A DNA stretch of 64,000 bases from Branchiostoma floridae. Its lineage: Eukaryota; Chordata; Leptocardii; Amphioxiformes; Branchiostomatidae. Under the pieces are notes generated by a model. That model saw nothing but the letters and a program-made list of their open reading frames with translations. It was not told where the DNA came from and ran no database searches. Positions 38,901 through 50,245 of this stretch are shown here, piece by piece. Location: assembly GCF_000003815.2 (NCBI RefSeq), contig NC_049979.1:32795558-32859557 (forward strand). Reading direction: 5' to 3'. Position 1 is the first letter of the stretch, and every line of letters begins with the position of its first letter. Position numbers and translations under genes: made by a program.

Positions 38901-39222
38901 GTCTATCTGGCCTAACAATTGGTAGCGCGTAATTTTCCACACAGAATTCACCGATACACCATACAAAACTGTTCAATGCTATGAAGTTGGAGACATTATT
39001 TCGAGGATACCTGTGTGTCAAATTATTTCATTATTGAACATTTCCAAGTTTAAATACAGTGCTGATTCAGAAGTTTAGAATGTGGCTAAGTAATCAATTT
39101 CCTTTTGGGCAGACTGAGGGACATCCACATAGAGGGGCTAAAAGTATCACTTATATATACTCGTTAATGCATTTAAGTTGTTTAGTACAGTGGCATGATT
39201 ATCAATTATATACACTCAGCTG
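35991..39222. other. Unassigned region with a long hairpin
   Basis: Apart from the hairpin at 37,372-37,436 I find no supported gene. Diverged copies of a gacaggagyactgtttac-type box occur near 36,505, 36,998 and 37,890, and resemble 21,945-21,975. This marks another old local duplication. Confidence 0.45.
37372..37436. repeat. Near-perfect 30-bp hairpin with 5-nt loop
   Basis: Left arm 37,372-37,401 (attgtgtaacccctattatc and on) and right arm 37,407-37,436 pair with a single mismatch; the loop is gattt. No terminal direct repeat is obvious. It could be a tiny foldback element or a structured RNA; nothing in the sequence decides. Confidence 0.9.
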
Positions 39223-40545
39223 TTTTTTCTTACGTATCTTCAACCCGACATGAATTCCTGTTGTCCCTTGGCTATTATGAAGAAGTTTCAAGTTATAACG
39301 TTTCTCATAGCAGAGGTGGGCAGGTAAGTTTGAGGCTTTAAACTATTAAATGCCATGATATGCCAGTAACAAAATACGAACCTAGTTTTGTCAGAAACTG
39401 AAACTTCATAATATGATTTGTGCTTACCAGAGGACCGTCCCACTTAATGTCAAATCGACTTCACTGACAGTTGTGCAATTATGGATGTTGGCGACAAAGA
39501 TGACATCGACGAAGAAGCAACGTCACTATACCACGCCTTCAAAATTACACCAAATTCTCTTCGAATCTTAAGCTACTCCAAATCACTAATGTAGACTCCG
39601 GTGGTGCAATGTACAGCACAGAGAGCGATGAAATGCCTTTCATATCTGTGCCGCACCCTGAACCAACAACGGTTTCAGCCGCCCACTTAGCACGTTGTAT
39701 CTTATGGGTAATTAAGCCATAGTAATGCGGTGTACTGTTATTAATTTTATTCAATGCGAAACTCCCCATCAAAATCACGGGTTTACCCATATACGCCACC
39801 GTACCCGTCAGGATTTGGGGAAAATCGTATCCGAGAGGTATACGGCACCGGAATTGGTCCGATTTGCGCTGCATCGTCGTATTCGAGCAAGGATCATGGA
39901 TTTGTCCGGATTCGCTCGGAAACGTTCCATGTTCGGCATGTCGCCCGATTTCGGATCCGTCGGTTGTTTTTTAGGATTCGAAGTCATTTTCGTGCAGTGA
40001 GCCAACTTACAACATTCGTGCATACATTATCTCTAATTGCTGTCAGAGCCAGTCTATTCAAAATCACTCAACTGTAGTTTATCGGGGCCCAGCTCAGGGT
40101 TTGAAAACTTACCACCCAACAGAGTCCCGGTATGATCGTGACCAACAATACATTGTTTTTAACTAACATTAACAACTACTTCTAGCCGTCTTATGAGGAG
40201 TAGTGTGTGTGTGTGTGTGTGTTTGTTTGTCTCACAACCCATCACGAGCCAAGTAACAACATCCATCCCAACATAAACTCTGTGCAATTTCTGTCAGAGC
40301 CTTTTCAAAGACATTTAACTGCAATGTATTGGTTGGGGCCTAAGTCCCGGTTTGAAATACCCCACTAGATAAGGGCCCCCGTCCTTTTTGATTGTTACCA
40401 AGACTATAATGTTAATGCAGAAATGTTCGCGGTAGCTTTGTTTTTGCCCCTTTTGCGGTGGCCACTTCATCGCGACCTTAAAACTACCGCGAACATTTTT
40501 TTGACTATAGTTTGTGACTACAATATATGGCGCTACAGCGATGTA
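39223..40545 (+). repeat. Tandem duplication, copy 1
   Basis: Colinear with 40,810-43,110, from cttcaacccgacatgaattc through caggtaagtttgaggcttt, ggaattggtccgatttgc, the tg microsatellite at 40,202 and taaaactaccgcgaac. It holds the uninterrupted target (agttataacgtttctc, 39,291-39,306) of the LINE insertion in copy 2. Internal subrepeats with a period of about 245 bp carry aactgyartgtwttgg and tcccggtttgaaa-like text. A 36-codon ORF from ATG 39,482 is preserved in both copies. Confidence 0.85.
40403..40511. repeat. Inverted-repeat element with GTTCGCGGTAG arms
   Basis: aaatgttcgcggtag at 40,421-40,435 pairs exactly with ctaccgcgaacattt at 40,484-40,498, and actata / tatagt lie further out. 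A diverged copy is at about 42,958-43,075 in the second duplicate. Probably a short MITE that predates the duplication; TA-flanked ends would suit Tc1/mariner, but this is inference. Confidence 0.65.
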
Positions 40546-40809
40546 ATTAGACAAATTAGAAGACAAAACGCATATCATGGTTACATTTGTCTAAAATAAA
40601 TCTGGGCATTCATATACTATTAGATTGAAAAACATTTGACTTATATTTCCAACTTGAACACGATATTGGTCAGTCAGATGTAATGTTAACTGAATACACG
40701 TTACTGCTTCTAGCTTACTATATACACAAACTGTAAGGGGGACCGCTCTATTGAATACCTGTGAAATTTCCCAAGCCCAATCTTCTACAAGATCATCGAT
40801 TATATACCA

Positions 40810-43110
40810 CTCAGCTGTTTGTTCTTTCCTATCTTCAACCCGACATGAATTCCTGTTGTCCATTGGCCAGTATGAAGAAGATGCAAGTTATAACTCAGGA
40901 CTTTTTCACTAGAGACACGTTAAAAACTGTTGCTCAAACACTTGTTCTGAGTCACATGGATTATTGTGCATGTCTTCTGTCTGCAGGTTCTCAATCTAAT
41001 TTAAATAAACTACAGACCCTGCAAAATAAGGCTGCCAGGCTAGTACTTAATGCAAAGTACACTTCCAACACTGATGACCTACACAGAAGGCTGAACTGGC
41101 CAAAGGTAAACGAACGACTCTACACCAGAACCCTCACTATGTTCCACAAACTCCTTACAGCTAAGAAACCAGAAGCTACCTACAAGAGACTACACACAAT
41201 CAAAAACACCCACCGACACAACACACGCCTAGCACAAGGGGGGGGGGATTCAGACTGTCCAAACCTAAAACTTGCGCAGCAGCCAGAACTTTCCTGTATA
41301 GATGTATTAAATCCTACAACTCATCCCCACAATACATTAAAGCATCTACACCATCCATGTTCAAGCAACACATCAAAGACAGACTAAAAACACAGACACA
41401 ACACAAACCTCTACAGAAATGGTGGTAAAGACATTCATTGACATCTATGTATATAAAATTATGTATAGAATTTTGACACTGACCTCTGACCTCTCAGCTA
41501 CTTGAGACTTATTTAGATTAGATTTAAGCGTTGTTAGGTGTAAATAAGTAATGTGTTAATGTTGTATCATGTAATGTGTTTTTGTAACGACTCCAGGAAG
41601 ATTAGAGATGCAATTTCAATTGTAATCACTAATGGAGATCCGTTGAATAAACAATAAACAATAAACAATAACGTTTCTCTCAGCAGAGGTGGGCAGGTAA
41701 GTTTGAGGCTTTAAACTATCAAATGTTATGATATGCCAGTAACATAATGCCAACCTCGTTTTGTCAGAAACTGAAACTTCATAATATGATTTGTACTTAC
41801 CAAGGACCGTCCCACTTAATGTCAAATCGACTTCACTGCCAGTTGTGCAATTATGGAGGGGGGCGACGAAGATGAAATCGACGAAGAAGTAACGTCACTA
41901 TTCCGCGCCTTCAAGTTTACACCTCATTCTCTTCGAATCTTAAGCCACTCCAAATCACTATTGTAAACTCCTGTGATGCCATGTACAGCACAGAGAGCGA
42001 TGAAACGACTTTCATATCTATACCGCACCCTGAACCAACAACGGTTTCTGCCGCCCACTTAGCACGCTATATCTTATTGGTAATTAAGGACTGCGGGTTT
42101 CGGATTCGCGTCGTATTCGTCGAAAACGTCCCCTTGTGCCCAGTTTCCTTTTTATAATCTGCAAATCTGCGAGATTCCGACTGTCGGATTTTGTTCGCAT
42201 CTGCCAAAGTGTCCACTGGAGAGGTGCTTTGTGGGTAATTCGGAAATCCGTGAAATCCCAGTTTTCGTATTTCTACGGATTCTGTTAAGGTAGTAATCCG
42301 ATTGATTCCGGCAGTATGATTTTCTGCGCTTCCTGATTGCACTTATCAAGAGTCTTAGTAGTGCAGTGTACTGTTATTAATTTTTTTCGAGGAAACTCCT
42401 ATCCGATAGGTATATGGCACCGGAATTGGTCCGATTTGCAGTGCATCGTCGTATTCGAGTAAGGATCATGGATTTGTCCGGATTCGCTCGAAAACGTTCC
42501 GTGTTCGGCATGTCGCCCGATTTCGGATCCGTCGTATTTTTTAGGATTCGAAGTCATTTTCGTGCAGTGAACCAACTGACAACATTCGTGCATACATTAC
42601 CTCTAATTGCTGTCAGAGCCAGTCTATTCAAAATCACTCAACTGTAATTTATCGGGGCCCAGCTCAGGGTTTGAAAACTCCCCACCGAACAGAGTCCCTG
42701 TATGATTGTTTGTTTTTAACTAATATTAACAACTACTTCTAGACGTCTTATGAGGAGTAGTGTGTGTGTGTGTGTGTGTGCTTTTCTCAAAACCCATCAA
42801 AGCCAAGTAACAACATCCATCCCAACGTAAATTATGTGCAATTTCTGTCAGAGCCTTTTTAAAGTCATTTAACTGTAATGTTTTTGTTGGGGCCCAAGTC
42901 CCGGTCTGAAAATACCCCGCTAGACAAGGGCCCCCGTCTTGTATGATTGTTACCAAGACTATACTGTAAATGCAGAAATGTTTGTGGTGGTTTAATTTTT
43001 CCCTCTTTTGTGGTGGCCACTTCATCGCGACCTTAAAACTACCGCGAACATTTTCAACAGTGACTATAGTATGTGACTACAGTCTGTGGCGCTACAGCGA
43101 ACTTAAAACC
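40810..43110 (+). repeat. Tandem duplication, copy 2
   Basis: Second copy of the 39,223-40,545 unit, longer because of a LINE fragment at 40,895-41,667 and about 260 bp of extra or diverged sequence at about 42,090-42,355. The equivalent tg microsatellite lies near 42,762-42,780. Confidence 0.85.
40895..41667 (+). mobile_element. LINE 3' fragment (non-LTR retrotransposon) with A-rich repeat tail
   Basis: The translation at 40,895-41,240 is a typical reverse-transcriptase C-terminal region: LVLSHMDYCACLLS, LQTLQNKAARLVLNA, LNWPKVNERLYTRTLTMFHK. After a run of ten G at 41,238 the frame changes and continues with RTFLYRCIKSYNSSP-type sequence. The element ends in ttgaataaacaataaacaat. The duplicate unit at 39,291-39,306 shows the uninterrupted site, which fixes the ends; ataac at 40,890-40,894 and 41,668-41,672 is the probable short target duplication. 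It is 5'-truncated, as LINE copies often are, and it is a different family from the LINE at 46.4 kb. Confidence 0.88.
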
Positions 43111-43559
43111 ACCTCGAACAATCAATTTTCCAGCTTCCGCGAAAGTAAATCATTTTGAACTGAAATGCATTCAGAGTATTGTTCAGCCATACTTTGTTTG
43201 TCACTGATGTTAGCCACTAGTTAATTTTGACTTGAAAGTTTTTAAAAACTTAATCCTATCCAACTAACAGACATCTTGCATTGCCTTGATTTTGAGTAAT
43301 CTCCGTCAGCTTAGGTCTATTTAAACTCATTCTGCTGTAATGTATTGGCTGGGGCACAAGTAAGGGTTTGGAAATTACAGCAACAGTTTTCACGGCCTCA
43401 TCTGTTTCCCGCTCACCCAATAACGGCCCCAACCCGCCAGTGCGACGACCCAACTCGATAAATTGTGACAAAAAATAGTTCTAGAGTGTGCTGAACTAGT
43501 ACCGACAATGAGCTACTAAAGGTCTATGTTGTTGTTTAATAGAAAGTTACCTGAAGATT
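43111..43559. other. Unassigned spacer
   Basis: Contains one further diverged copy of the ctgyaatgtattgg-type subrepeat near 43,334. A minus-strand ORF (43,256-43,471) runs through it but has no recognisable domain. Confidence 0.4.
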
Positions 43560-46414
43560 CATTTCAAGTACTGTTTAGCAAATTCAGATAAGGCGTATGG
43601 CTAATGTTTGTCTATTATCAGCTTGTAGTAAACAGACATGTCATCTTTGATTACCGGAATATATCAGTACCGCCTAAAAGACACTGTTTAACATGAAAAC
43701 CTGATTTTTTTGTAAACTCGAATTGTCAGAAAAGAATGGTATCGAGTGAGTCAACGTTAACTACATGGAACTATAACAAGATACTAATACATGAATAACA
43801 TATAAGAATTTCAATTCACTGATGATGCAAACAACGTACCTACATTATTAGGTAACATAATGATGTATTTTGCCGGCTTTACGTTGATAAATAATTAATG
43901 GTTTCTCTTATTCTCTATATGTTTCCCAATTGTTGGCATTCACGTGTCAAAGAGGACTCCTAGCGGCGATTGTACCTGTTGCATATCTTATTTTTCGATG
44001 GATCAAAGAGGGCACCTACGGTCTTACCGGTACTGCACTTGTTTTGTTTTGTTTATTTATTTATTTTCACAAGCAAATGCGTAAAACATAATAAGTAACA
44101 ATACATAAAAGTAGGTGTATGAGATGGAAAAAGCATACGTACCTTAAACTAAGCCACCCCCCATATACTTAAATAATTTCTAAACTAACAATCAATAAAA
44201 AATACAATTAAGGATATGTATTTTTGTGTATTGAAATGCGATAGTGTTAAATAGTAGGTAAGGATAACAAAGTACGAACTAGCTTAATACGAACGAGCTT
44301 AATATATGAATTTGATACCGGGGGCTAGAGTTGTTTTTAGCTGAATTTTAAGGAACTTTTATTGTGTTTGTTCGACTGCTTGGTAATATCAATTGAAAAA
44401 TTAAACGTGGATTTCACATATATTGGTTAAGTGCCAGGGTCCATGGCTAGATTTTTTTTTTCTATTTATCGACTTTCAGTAAATAAACACGGTACTTTGT
44501 TTAGCGGAATATTTCACTAGACATTTTGGTACGACTCGGACGATTAAAACACCAGTATCGATAAAATAGAAATTTATTACATGGAATCATAACGATAATT
44601 CGTTTCTATTAATCGAGGTTACCATACAAGAATGTCAATTTACCGATGATTCTAAAACCATACATAAAATTGGAGATAACATGATGGTGTTTTTGCTAGC
44701 TTTGCTTTGATAATTATTTACGGCTTTCCTTTCCTGTCTGACATTCACAACTGTTGGCATTCACGTGTCAAAGAGGACTCCTAGCGGCGATTGTACCTGT
44801 TGTTTGCTAATTTTTTTCACAATCGATTAATAAAACAAGGAGGGAAATAAATATTTTTGTATACTTTATGTGGTAGCGTTAAATAGTGGGTAAGAATAAT
44901 AGATACGATTTAAGATAGAATAGGAGCTTGATAAATGATTTTAATACAGGAGCTAGGGTTGGTTATAAGATGTGTTTAAAGGGACTTTAAATGTAAAAAA
45001 AAATGTTGTACACTGCTGCGACTGCTTCCTTATATCAATGGAAACATCAAGCGTGGATTTCCCATATGGCGGTTAACTGGTTAAAGGTCCATGGCTAGGG
45101 TTTGGTCTATTTATTGACTTTCAGTAAACAGACATGTCACATTTGTTTACCGGAATATCTAAGTAGACATTGTTGTACGACTTGGAAAGTTAAAAGACCA
45201 GTATCTATTAAATACACATTTACTACATGAAACTGTAACAATAAGTCGGTTCTATTAATGCATTTATATAAACTCAAATTCACTGATGATACTAACAACA
45301 TACCTAAAATATTAGATACGTGGTTGTATTTTTGTCTGCTTTACTTTGATGATTAGTTACGGCTTTCTTATACTCTCTGACTCGATATCTTATCTATTAC
45401 AACGGTTGGCGGCTTTCACGTGTCAAAGAGGACCCTTGTCGGCGACTGCCCCTGTTGCATATTTTATTTGTGAAGTTTTTTGATGGATGAAAGAGGGCAC
45501 CTACGATTTTACCCGGTACTGCACTTATTTCGTTACAATCGATAAATAAGGTAATCTACTTATGTGGTAGCGGTAAATACTATGTAAGGATAATCAAACA
45601 AAATAGGAGATCAATATTTGGTTCTAGACAAGTAAGCATATGGTTCTTATACAGACTAAGAGGACTCCTAGCGGTTTTACCTGTTACATATGTAATTGCT
45701 TATTTTTTTTTCGGTGGTTCAAAGAGGGCACCTGCGATTTTATCTGGTACTGCACTTGCTTCGTTTTTTTTTGTTCATTTATTTACACAATTAAATGCAT
45801 AAAACATAATACGAAGGGATGCATAGATTAGGTGCAGGAGGGGAGGAGGGAAAAGCGAACGTAGCTTTAATTAAGCCCTCCTACTTTATACTAGACTAAA
45901 TTTATTACAATCGATGAATAAGGTGAAGAACTTAACGTGGTAGCGGTAAATATGACGTAAGGATAATCAAAAACGAATTAAGATAGAATAGGAGATTACA
46001 GAAGGATAATTGAAGAACAGCAGATTTGCCTCATTGTAGGCATGCAGGTAGATTAGGAAGTGATGTATACAAATAGAGAAAAATCTATTTGAAGGAACAC
46101 CATTTCCATTTTACAACTTCCGGTCATATGTGCATTTATGTGCTAACAATAGAATATGCATTTACGACACTGTCAAAATGCCATTAGGGTGGTGAGGTCA
46201 GCAATTACCAGGAATATACTCATTTGCAGCTACGGACCTTTATAAAACAGCTGTTTAATGTATTAATGAATGAATAGATAATGAAGGGATTGAAGTGAAT
46301 CTTGCACAAAGCAGTGTGTCCCAAGGTCTATTGATACGGAGATAAGTGAAAGTCTGCTTAGAAAGAAAAATAACGAAAAAAGGAAAGAAAGAAAGAAGAG
46401 TCTTCTATATACTT
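43560..46414 (+). repeat. Left outer arm of a large foldback structure, with three tandem subunits
   Basis: Three related units begin near 43,590, 44,450 and 45,110. Each holds gtaaacagacatgtca or a variant, an attcactgatgat box, and cgtgtcaaagaggactcctagcgg (43,944, 44,763, 45,417, partial 45,658), mostly followed by agagggcacctacg and tactgcacttg. The same text occurs in inverted orientation at 52,780-54,036 and 56,620-56,760. For example, the segment with atgaatagataatgaa near 46,268 is complementary to 52,842-52,857, and ggtgcaggaggggaggagggaaaagcg is complementary to 53,293-53,315. No transposase ORF is seen. Confidence 0.82.
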
Positions 46415-46712
46415 TGCGCAGCCTTGCGCATGTCCAACCCGCCGCACGCACCCCCCGTTTCTCCTCCCTAAACTTCTCTCCTTTCACTATAATTTGTGTT
46501 TAATCCTTTGTTTTAAACTCCCACTTTACCCTTTTGAAAGCCCCAGAAGGTGTTACGAGCATGTGGTAACGTGTTGGGATACAAAGAGGCCGTGAAACTT
46601 CAACTAAACCGACAAAACCCACCGCCGATATCACAAGGGTGGGAGGGCAAGCTCTACGCGCATATCCCTGCACACTCTCGCCGCCGTCGGTGGCCGGGGT
46701 TCCTCCCGTTGT

Positions 46713-48365
46713 GTGTACCAGCTCTACCTCGCCATGTCACTGGCTGTCTGCAGGTCGGTAGTTTTACTATTTCTTTTTGCTAATGCCATCAAGGCCCCGG
46801 TCGTCGGACACGGACCGGGAAAGGTGGGTAGAGTGAAGTCGCCATGTTTACTGTCACCAGGTAACACCGGACCGCCATCTTGGTACCCCGTACTTAGTCT
46901 AAACCCAAGCGAAACCACTCCGCTGAGCGGCTTTTATTTTGGCACTACTGGTCTAGTAATGAAACAAGCTAGATGTATGAAAACCACAGATAAACTTTGT
47001 TTGATGTATTTGTGCTCTATCCTAATGGCCCAGGCTGTGGACTTAGAAACAAATCCCGGCCCTCGCCCCCCTAAATATCCATGTGGTTGCTGCGGAAAAG
47101 CGGTAACCTTCAAACATAAGGCTGTTTGCTGCGATAGATGCGATTTCTGGTTCCATCATGCCTGTCAAGGACTAAGTTCATTTATGTATCCTTACCTTGG
47201 TAATTCAAATGTATCATGGATATGCCTAAATTGTGGTTTGCCAAACTTGTCAACTTCCTTCTTCGACTCCCACACGAGTGTAGAATCTCCTAATCCATTT
47301 AGCCCGCTGAGTGATAGCACCGGTAGTCCAGGTTTACCGCAAGCCTCGTCCTCTCCAAAGTCTCTCACCCACATGAGACGGAGGACTGGTGGACGGCCCC
47401 TTCGGCTTGTTAATGCAAACTTTCAGTCAATTAAAAATAAAAAAGTTGAACTTGAAACCCTGATCGAAGAAACAAAACCAGATATCCTCGTTATTACTGA
47501 AACATGGCTTGGCAATACATGTAATATTTCAGAATTCTTTCCGAGCCACCTGAATATGTCTGTATTCTTTAAAAACAGAGCTGATGATAGCCACGGTGGT
47601 GTCCTTATTGCAGTTTCAAACGACTTCATTTGCACTCAAGAACCCCAACTGGATACAGATGGTGAGATGGTTTGGGTTAAAATCCAACTCGTAGGTGCTA
47701 AGTCATTGTACATATCTGCATACTATAGACCACACGTTGGCGACGCCACCAGCCTTGAATATCTAGAGCAGTCAATGGAGAAAATATGCAACCAAAGAAA
47801 CAACCATGTGTGGATCGTTGGGGACTTTAATCTTCCAGGTTGGGACTGGACTGATCCCCAACATCCTGTCTTAAAGCCATCTTGTGCCTACCCAGGGCTA
47901 CACAGACAATTTGTAGACATGCTGGGTGACCACAACATGGCACAAATTGTTGATAAACCCACCAGGCATGAAAATACCCTAGACTTGGTACTCATGTCTG
48001 ATGAAAACTGCGTTAACTGTGTCCGCACTCTACCACCTATCAGCGACCACGGCTTAGTGTTCGTTGAAGCTGACCTTTACCCTAGAAAAGTTAAAGCTAA
48101 ACTACGAGAAGTTTACATGTATAAACGTTCCAACTTGGATAAAGTCCGCGACGAGATGTTTGACTTTAAAACCCAGTTCTTAGAGCATGTAAATAATGAT
48201 TCAAATGTAGATGAACTGTATAATATGTTTACATCTAAACTAACCAGCTGTGTGGACAAGTACGTTCCCTCTAAAACAACAAATGGCAGAAAACATCTCC
48301 CATACATCACTCCTGATCTTAAGCGTGTGATGAGGAAACGGGACCGCTGCTACAGGAAACAATAG
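46713..48365 (+). CDS. LINE N-terminal ORF: leader, 2A-like motif, PHD finger, APE endonuclease
   Basis: 550 codons. Residues 8-28 (from MSLAVCRSVVLLFLF) resemble a signal peptide, so Met8 (46,734) may be the real start. DLETNPGP at residues 110-117 (47,040-47,063) matches the 2A consensus DxExNPGP, where ribosomes fail to form the Gly-Pro bond. A C4HC3 PHD finger follows (Cys124, Cys127, Cys140, Cys143, His148, Cys151, Cys171, Cys174). The exonuclease/endonuclease/phosphatase-fold endonuclease, which nicks target DNA for reverse transcription, spans about 230-450, with Asn236, Glu263 (ITETW), Asp371/Asn373 (GDFN) and Asp445/His446 (SDH). The ORF ends at a frameshift; the frame continuing into the reverse transcriptase is open from 48,362. 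Confidence 0.9.
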   Translation: MYQLYLAMSLAVCRSVVLLFLFANAIKAPVVGHGPGKVGRVKSPCLLSPGNTGPPSWYPVLSLNPSETTPLSGFYFGTTGLVMKQARCMKTTDKLCLMYLCSILMAQAVDLETNPGPRPPKYPCGCCGKAVTFKHKAVCCDRCDFWFHHACQGLSSFMYPYLGNSNVSWICLNCGLPNLSTSFFDSHTSVESPNPFSPLSDSTGSPGLPQASSSPKSLTHMRRRTGGRPLRLVNANFQSIKNKKVELETLIEETKPDILVITETWLGNTCNISEFFPSHLNMSVFFKNRADDSHGGVLIAVSNDFICTQEPQLDTDGEMVWVKIQLVGAKSLYISAYYRPHVGDATSLEYLEQSMEKICNQRNNHVWIVGDFNLPGWDWTDPQHPVLKPSCAYPGLHRQFVDMLGDHNMAQIVDKPTRHENTLDLVLMSDENCVNCVRTLPPISDHGLVFVEADLYPRKVKAKLREVYMYKRSNLDKVRDEMFDFKTQFLEHVNNDSNVDELYNMFTSKLTSCVDKYVPSKTTNGRKHLPYITPDLKRVMRKRDRCYRKQ

Positions 48366-50245
48366 GTCAAAATACACCTGAAAGGAAAGACAAATTAAAC
48401 CAGTTCAGGAAAGAAATTAATAAGAGAATGAAAGACTGTTATTGGAACTACATTGAATCAGTAGTACTTGATATTGATGTAAATGATTCCCAAGAAGGTA
48501 AGTCTTCTGCAAAGCTAGGAACTAAGAAATTCTGGGGCTTTCTCAAAAGCATGAAGTCCGAGAGGGCCGGTGTTGACCACATTAAGAGTGACGGAATCTT
48601 AGTGTCTGATAGCAAAGCTAAGGCAAACCTCCTCAACCAACAATTCCAGTCTGTTTTCACATGCGAACCAACAGACGACCCCTTACCTGATATGGGGCCT
48701 AGCCCACACCCCTCTATGCCAGACATCACCATAGAGGAAAGTGGAGTACATAAACTATTGCTGAACTTAAACCCCCACAAAGCGTCTGGACCAGACCAGG
48801 TTCATGCGTATGTCCTTAAAGAACTCAGTGACATAATAAGCCCTATCCTACAGGCCATTTTCCAGAAAAGCCTTGACTCTGGTACAATGCCTGAATCCTG
48901 GAAAGAGGCAAACATTTCTCCAATATACAAGAAAGGGGACAGGTACAAAGTCGAAAACTATAGACCAATATCACTAACATCAATCTGCTGCAAACTCATG
49001 GAGCATATCATCGCTAGTACCATGATGAGTCACCTAGACACTAATGGTATCCTGTACGATATGCAACATGGGTTCAGACAAGGGAGATCCTGTGAAACAC
49101 AACTTCTCTCCCTTGTAGATGATCTAGCAGCAAACAGAAACAATGGTATACAAACTGACCTTGTGCTAATGGACTTTGCCAAAGCATTTGATAAGGTTTC
49201 CCACCGCCGACTCATTCACAAACTTGAGAACTATGGCGTCAGGGGCAAACCTTTAGCCTGGATTCAGACCTTCCTGACTGGTAGGGCCCAACGGGTCGTA
49301 CTTGAGGGGGAATGTTCCGACTCAGCTCCCGTAACCTCTGGTGTGCCCCAGGGCACCGTCCTGGGGCCCATTCTCTTCTTGGCATATATAAATGACCTGC
49401 CTAACCATGCTGCATATGCTAAGGTTCGACTTTTCGCCGATGACTGCATATTGCAGATGGCAGTACAGGACCCACAAGACTGTGTCAACCTACAACATGA
49501 CATAGACAGCATTTGTGATTGGGAAAGGACGTGGCTCATGGAATTTAACCCATCAAAGTGTGAAGTCATGTCCATCCCTTCATCTAGAAAGCCTATAGAA
49601 CACCCTTACACACTCCATGGTAAGAAAATGTCTAAGGTGGGTAAAGCTAAGTACCTAGGCGTAACCATCTCTGCCAACCTTTCCTGGAATTGTCACGTTG
49701 ACAACATGACCGCTAAAGCCAACAGGACTCTAGGATTACTACGCCGAAACCTGCGGGTTGCTAGTGTTGGGGCGAAAGACCGAGCGTACAAGGCACTAGT
49801 CAGACCCTTACTAGAATACAGTGCTTCGGTATGGGACCCTCACACTGCCGAACAGGTGAGTAGGGTGGAGGCCGTGCAACGTAGAGCTGCCAGGTACGTA
49901 CTAAACAAATACCAACGCACAGCCTCTGTAACAGCAATGCTCCAAGACTTGGGATGGCAGCCACTTTCCCAACGCCGCAAAATGGCCAGACTTACTGCTA
50001 TGTTCAAGATCCTGCACAATACCATCTCTGTTCCCCACACCTCTTGTCTTGTCCCAGCAGCTCGGTGCTCCCGCCGCACAAATCATGCTTTTAAGCTGCA
50101 GACCATCGCGAGTAAGAACAACTATTACAGGCTCTCGTACTTCCCTCGTACCATCAAAGAGTGGAATGAACTTGAGCCTTGTGTGGCGGAGGTGGGGTCC
50201 CTCTCCCAGTTCAAAGCTGAGCTGGGACGGGCTTCGCTGCACTGA
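48362..50245 (+). CDS. LINE C-terminal ORF: reverse transcriptase
   Basis: First ATG at 48,428 gives 605 residues, but the frame is open from 48,362 directly after the upstream ORF's shift, so this is the 3' part of one protein rather than a separate start. Seen in order (numbering from 48,428): an N-terminal segment with HKASGPDQV, YRPISLTSICCK, QHGFRQGRSCETQLL, motif A DFAKAFDKVSH (Asp249), GVPQGTVLGPILF, the catalytic FADD box at residues 336-339 (49,433-49,444), and KYLGVTI. A thumb/connector with SVWDPHT and VQRRAARYV follows. No RNase H or CCHC knuckle is apparent. All catalytic residues are present. Role: copies the LINE RNA at nicked target DNA. Confidence 0.92.
   Translation: MGQNTPERKDKLNQFRKEINKRMKDCYWNYIESVVLDIDVNDSQEGKSSAKLGTKKFWGFLKSMKSERAGVDHIKSDGILVSDSKAKANLLNQQFQSVFTCEPTDDPLPDMGPSPHPSMPDITIEESGVHKLLLNLNPHKASGPDQVHAYVLKELSDIISPILQAIFQKSLDSGTMPESWKEANISPIYKKGDRYKVENYRPISLTSICCKLMEHIIASTMMSHLDTNGILYDMQHGFRQGRSCETQLLSLVDDLAANRNNGIQTDLVLMDFAKAFDKVSHRRLIHKLENYGVRGKPLAWIQTFLTGRAQRVVLEGECSDSAPVTSGVPQGTVLGPILFLAYINDLPNHAAYAKVRLFADDCILQMAVQDPQDCVNLQHDIDSICDWERTWLMEFNPSKCEVMSIPSSRKPIEHPYTLHGKKMSKVGKAKYLGVTISANLSWNCHVDNMTAKANRTLGLLRRNLRVASVGAKDRAYKALVRPLLEYSASVWDPHTAEQVSRVEAVQRRAARYVLNKYQRTASVTAMLQDLGWQPLSQRRKMARLTAMFKILHNTISVPHTSCLVPAARCSRRTNHAFKLQTIASKNNYYRLSYFPRTIKEWNELEPCVAEVGSLSQFKAELGRASLH

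Noticed and set aside
48448-50242. Minus-strand ORFs within the LINE
   Set aside because: Antisense shadows of the reverse transcriptase frame.
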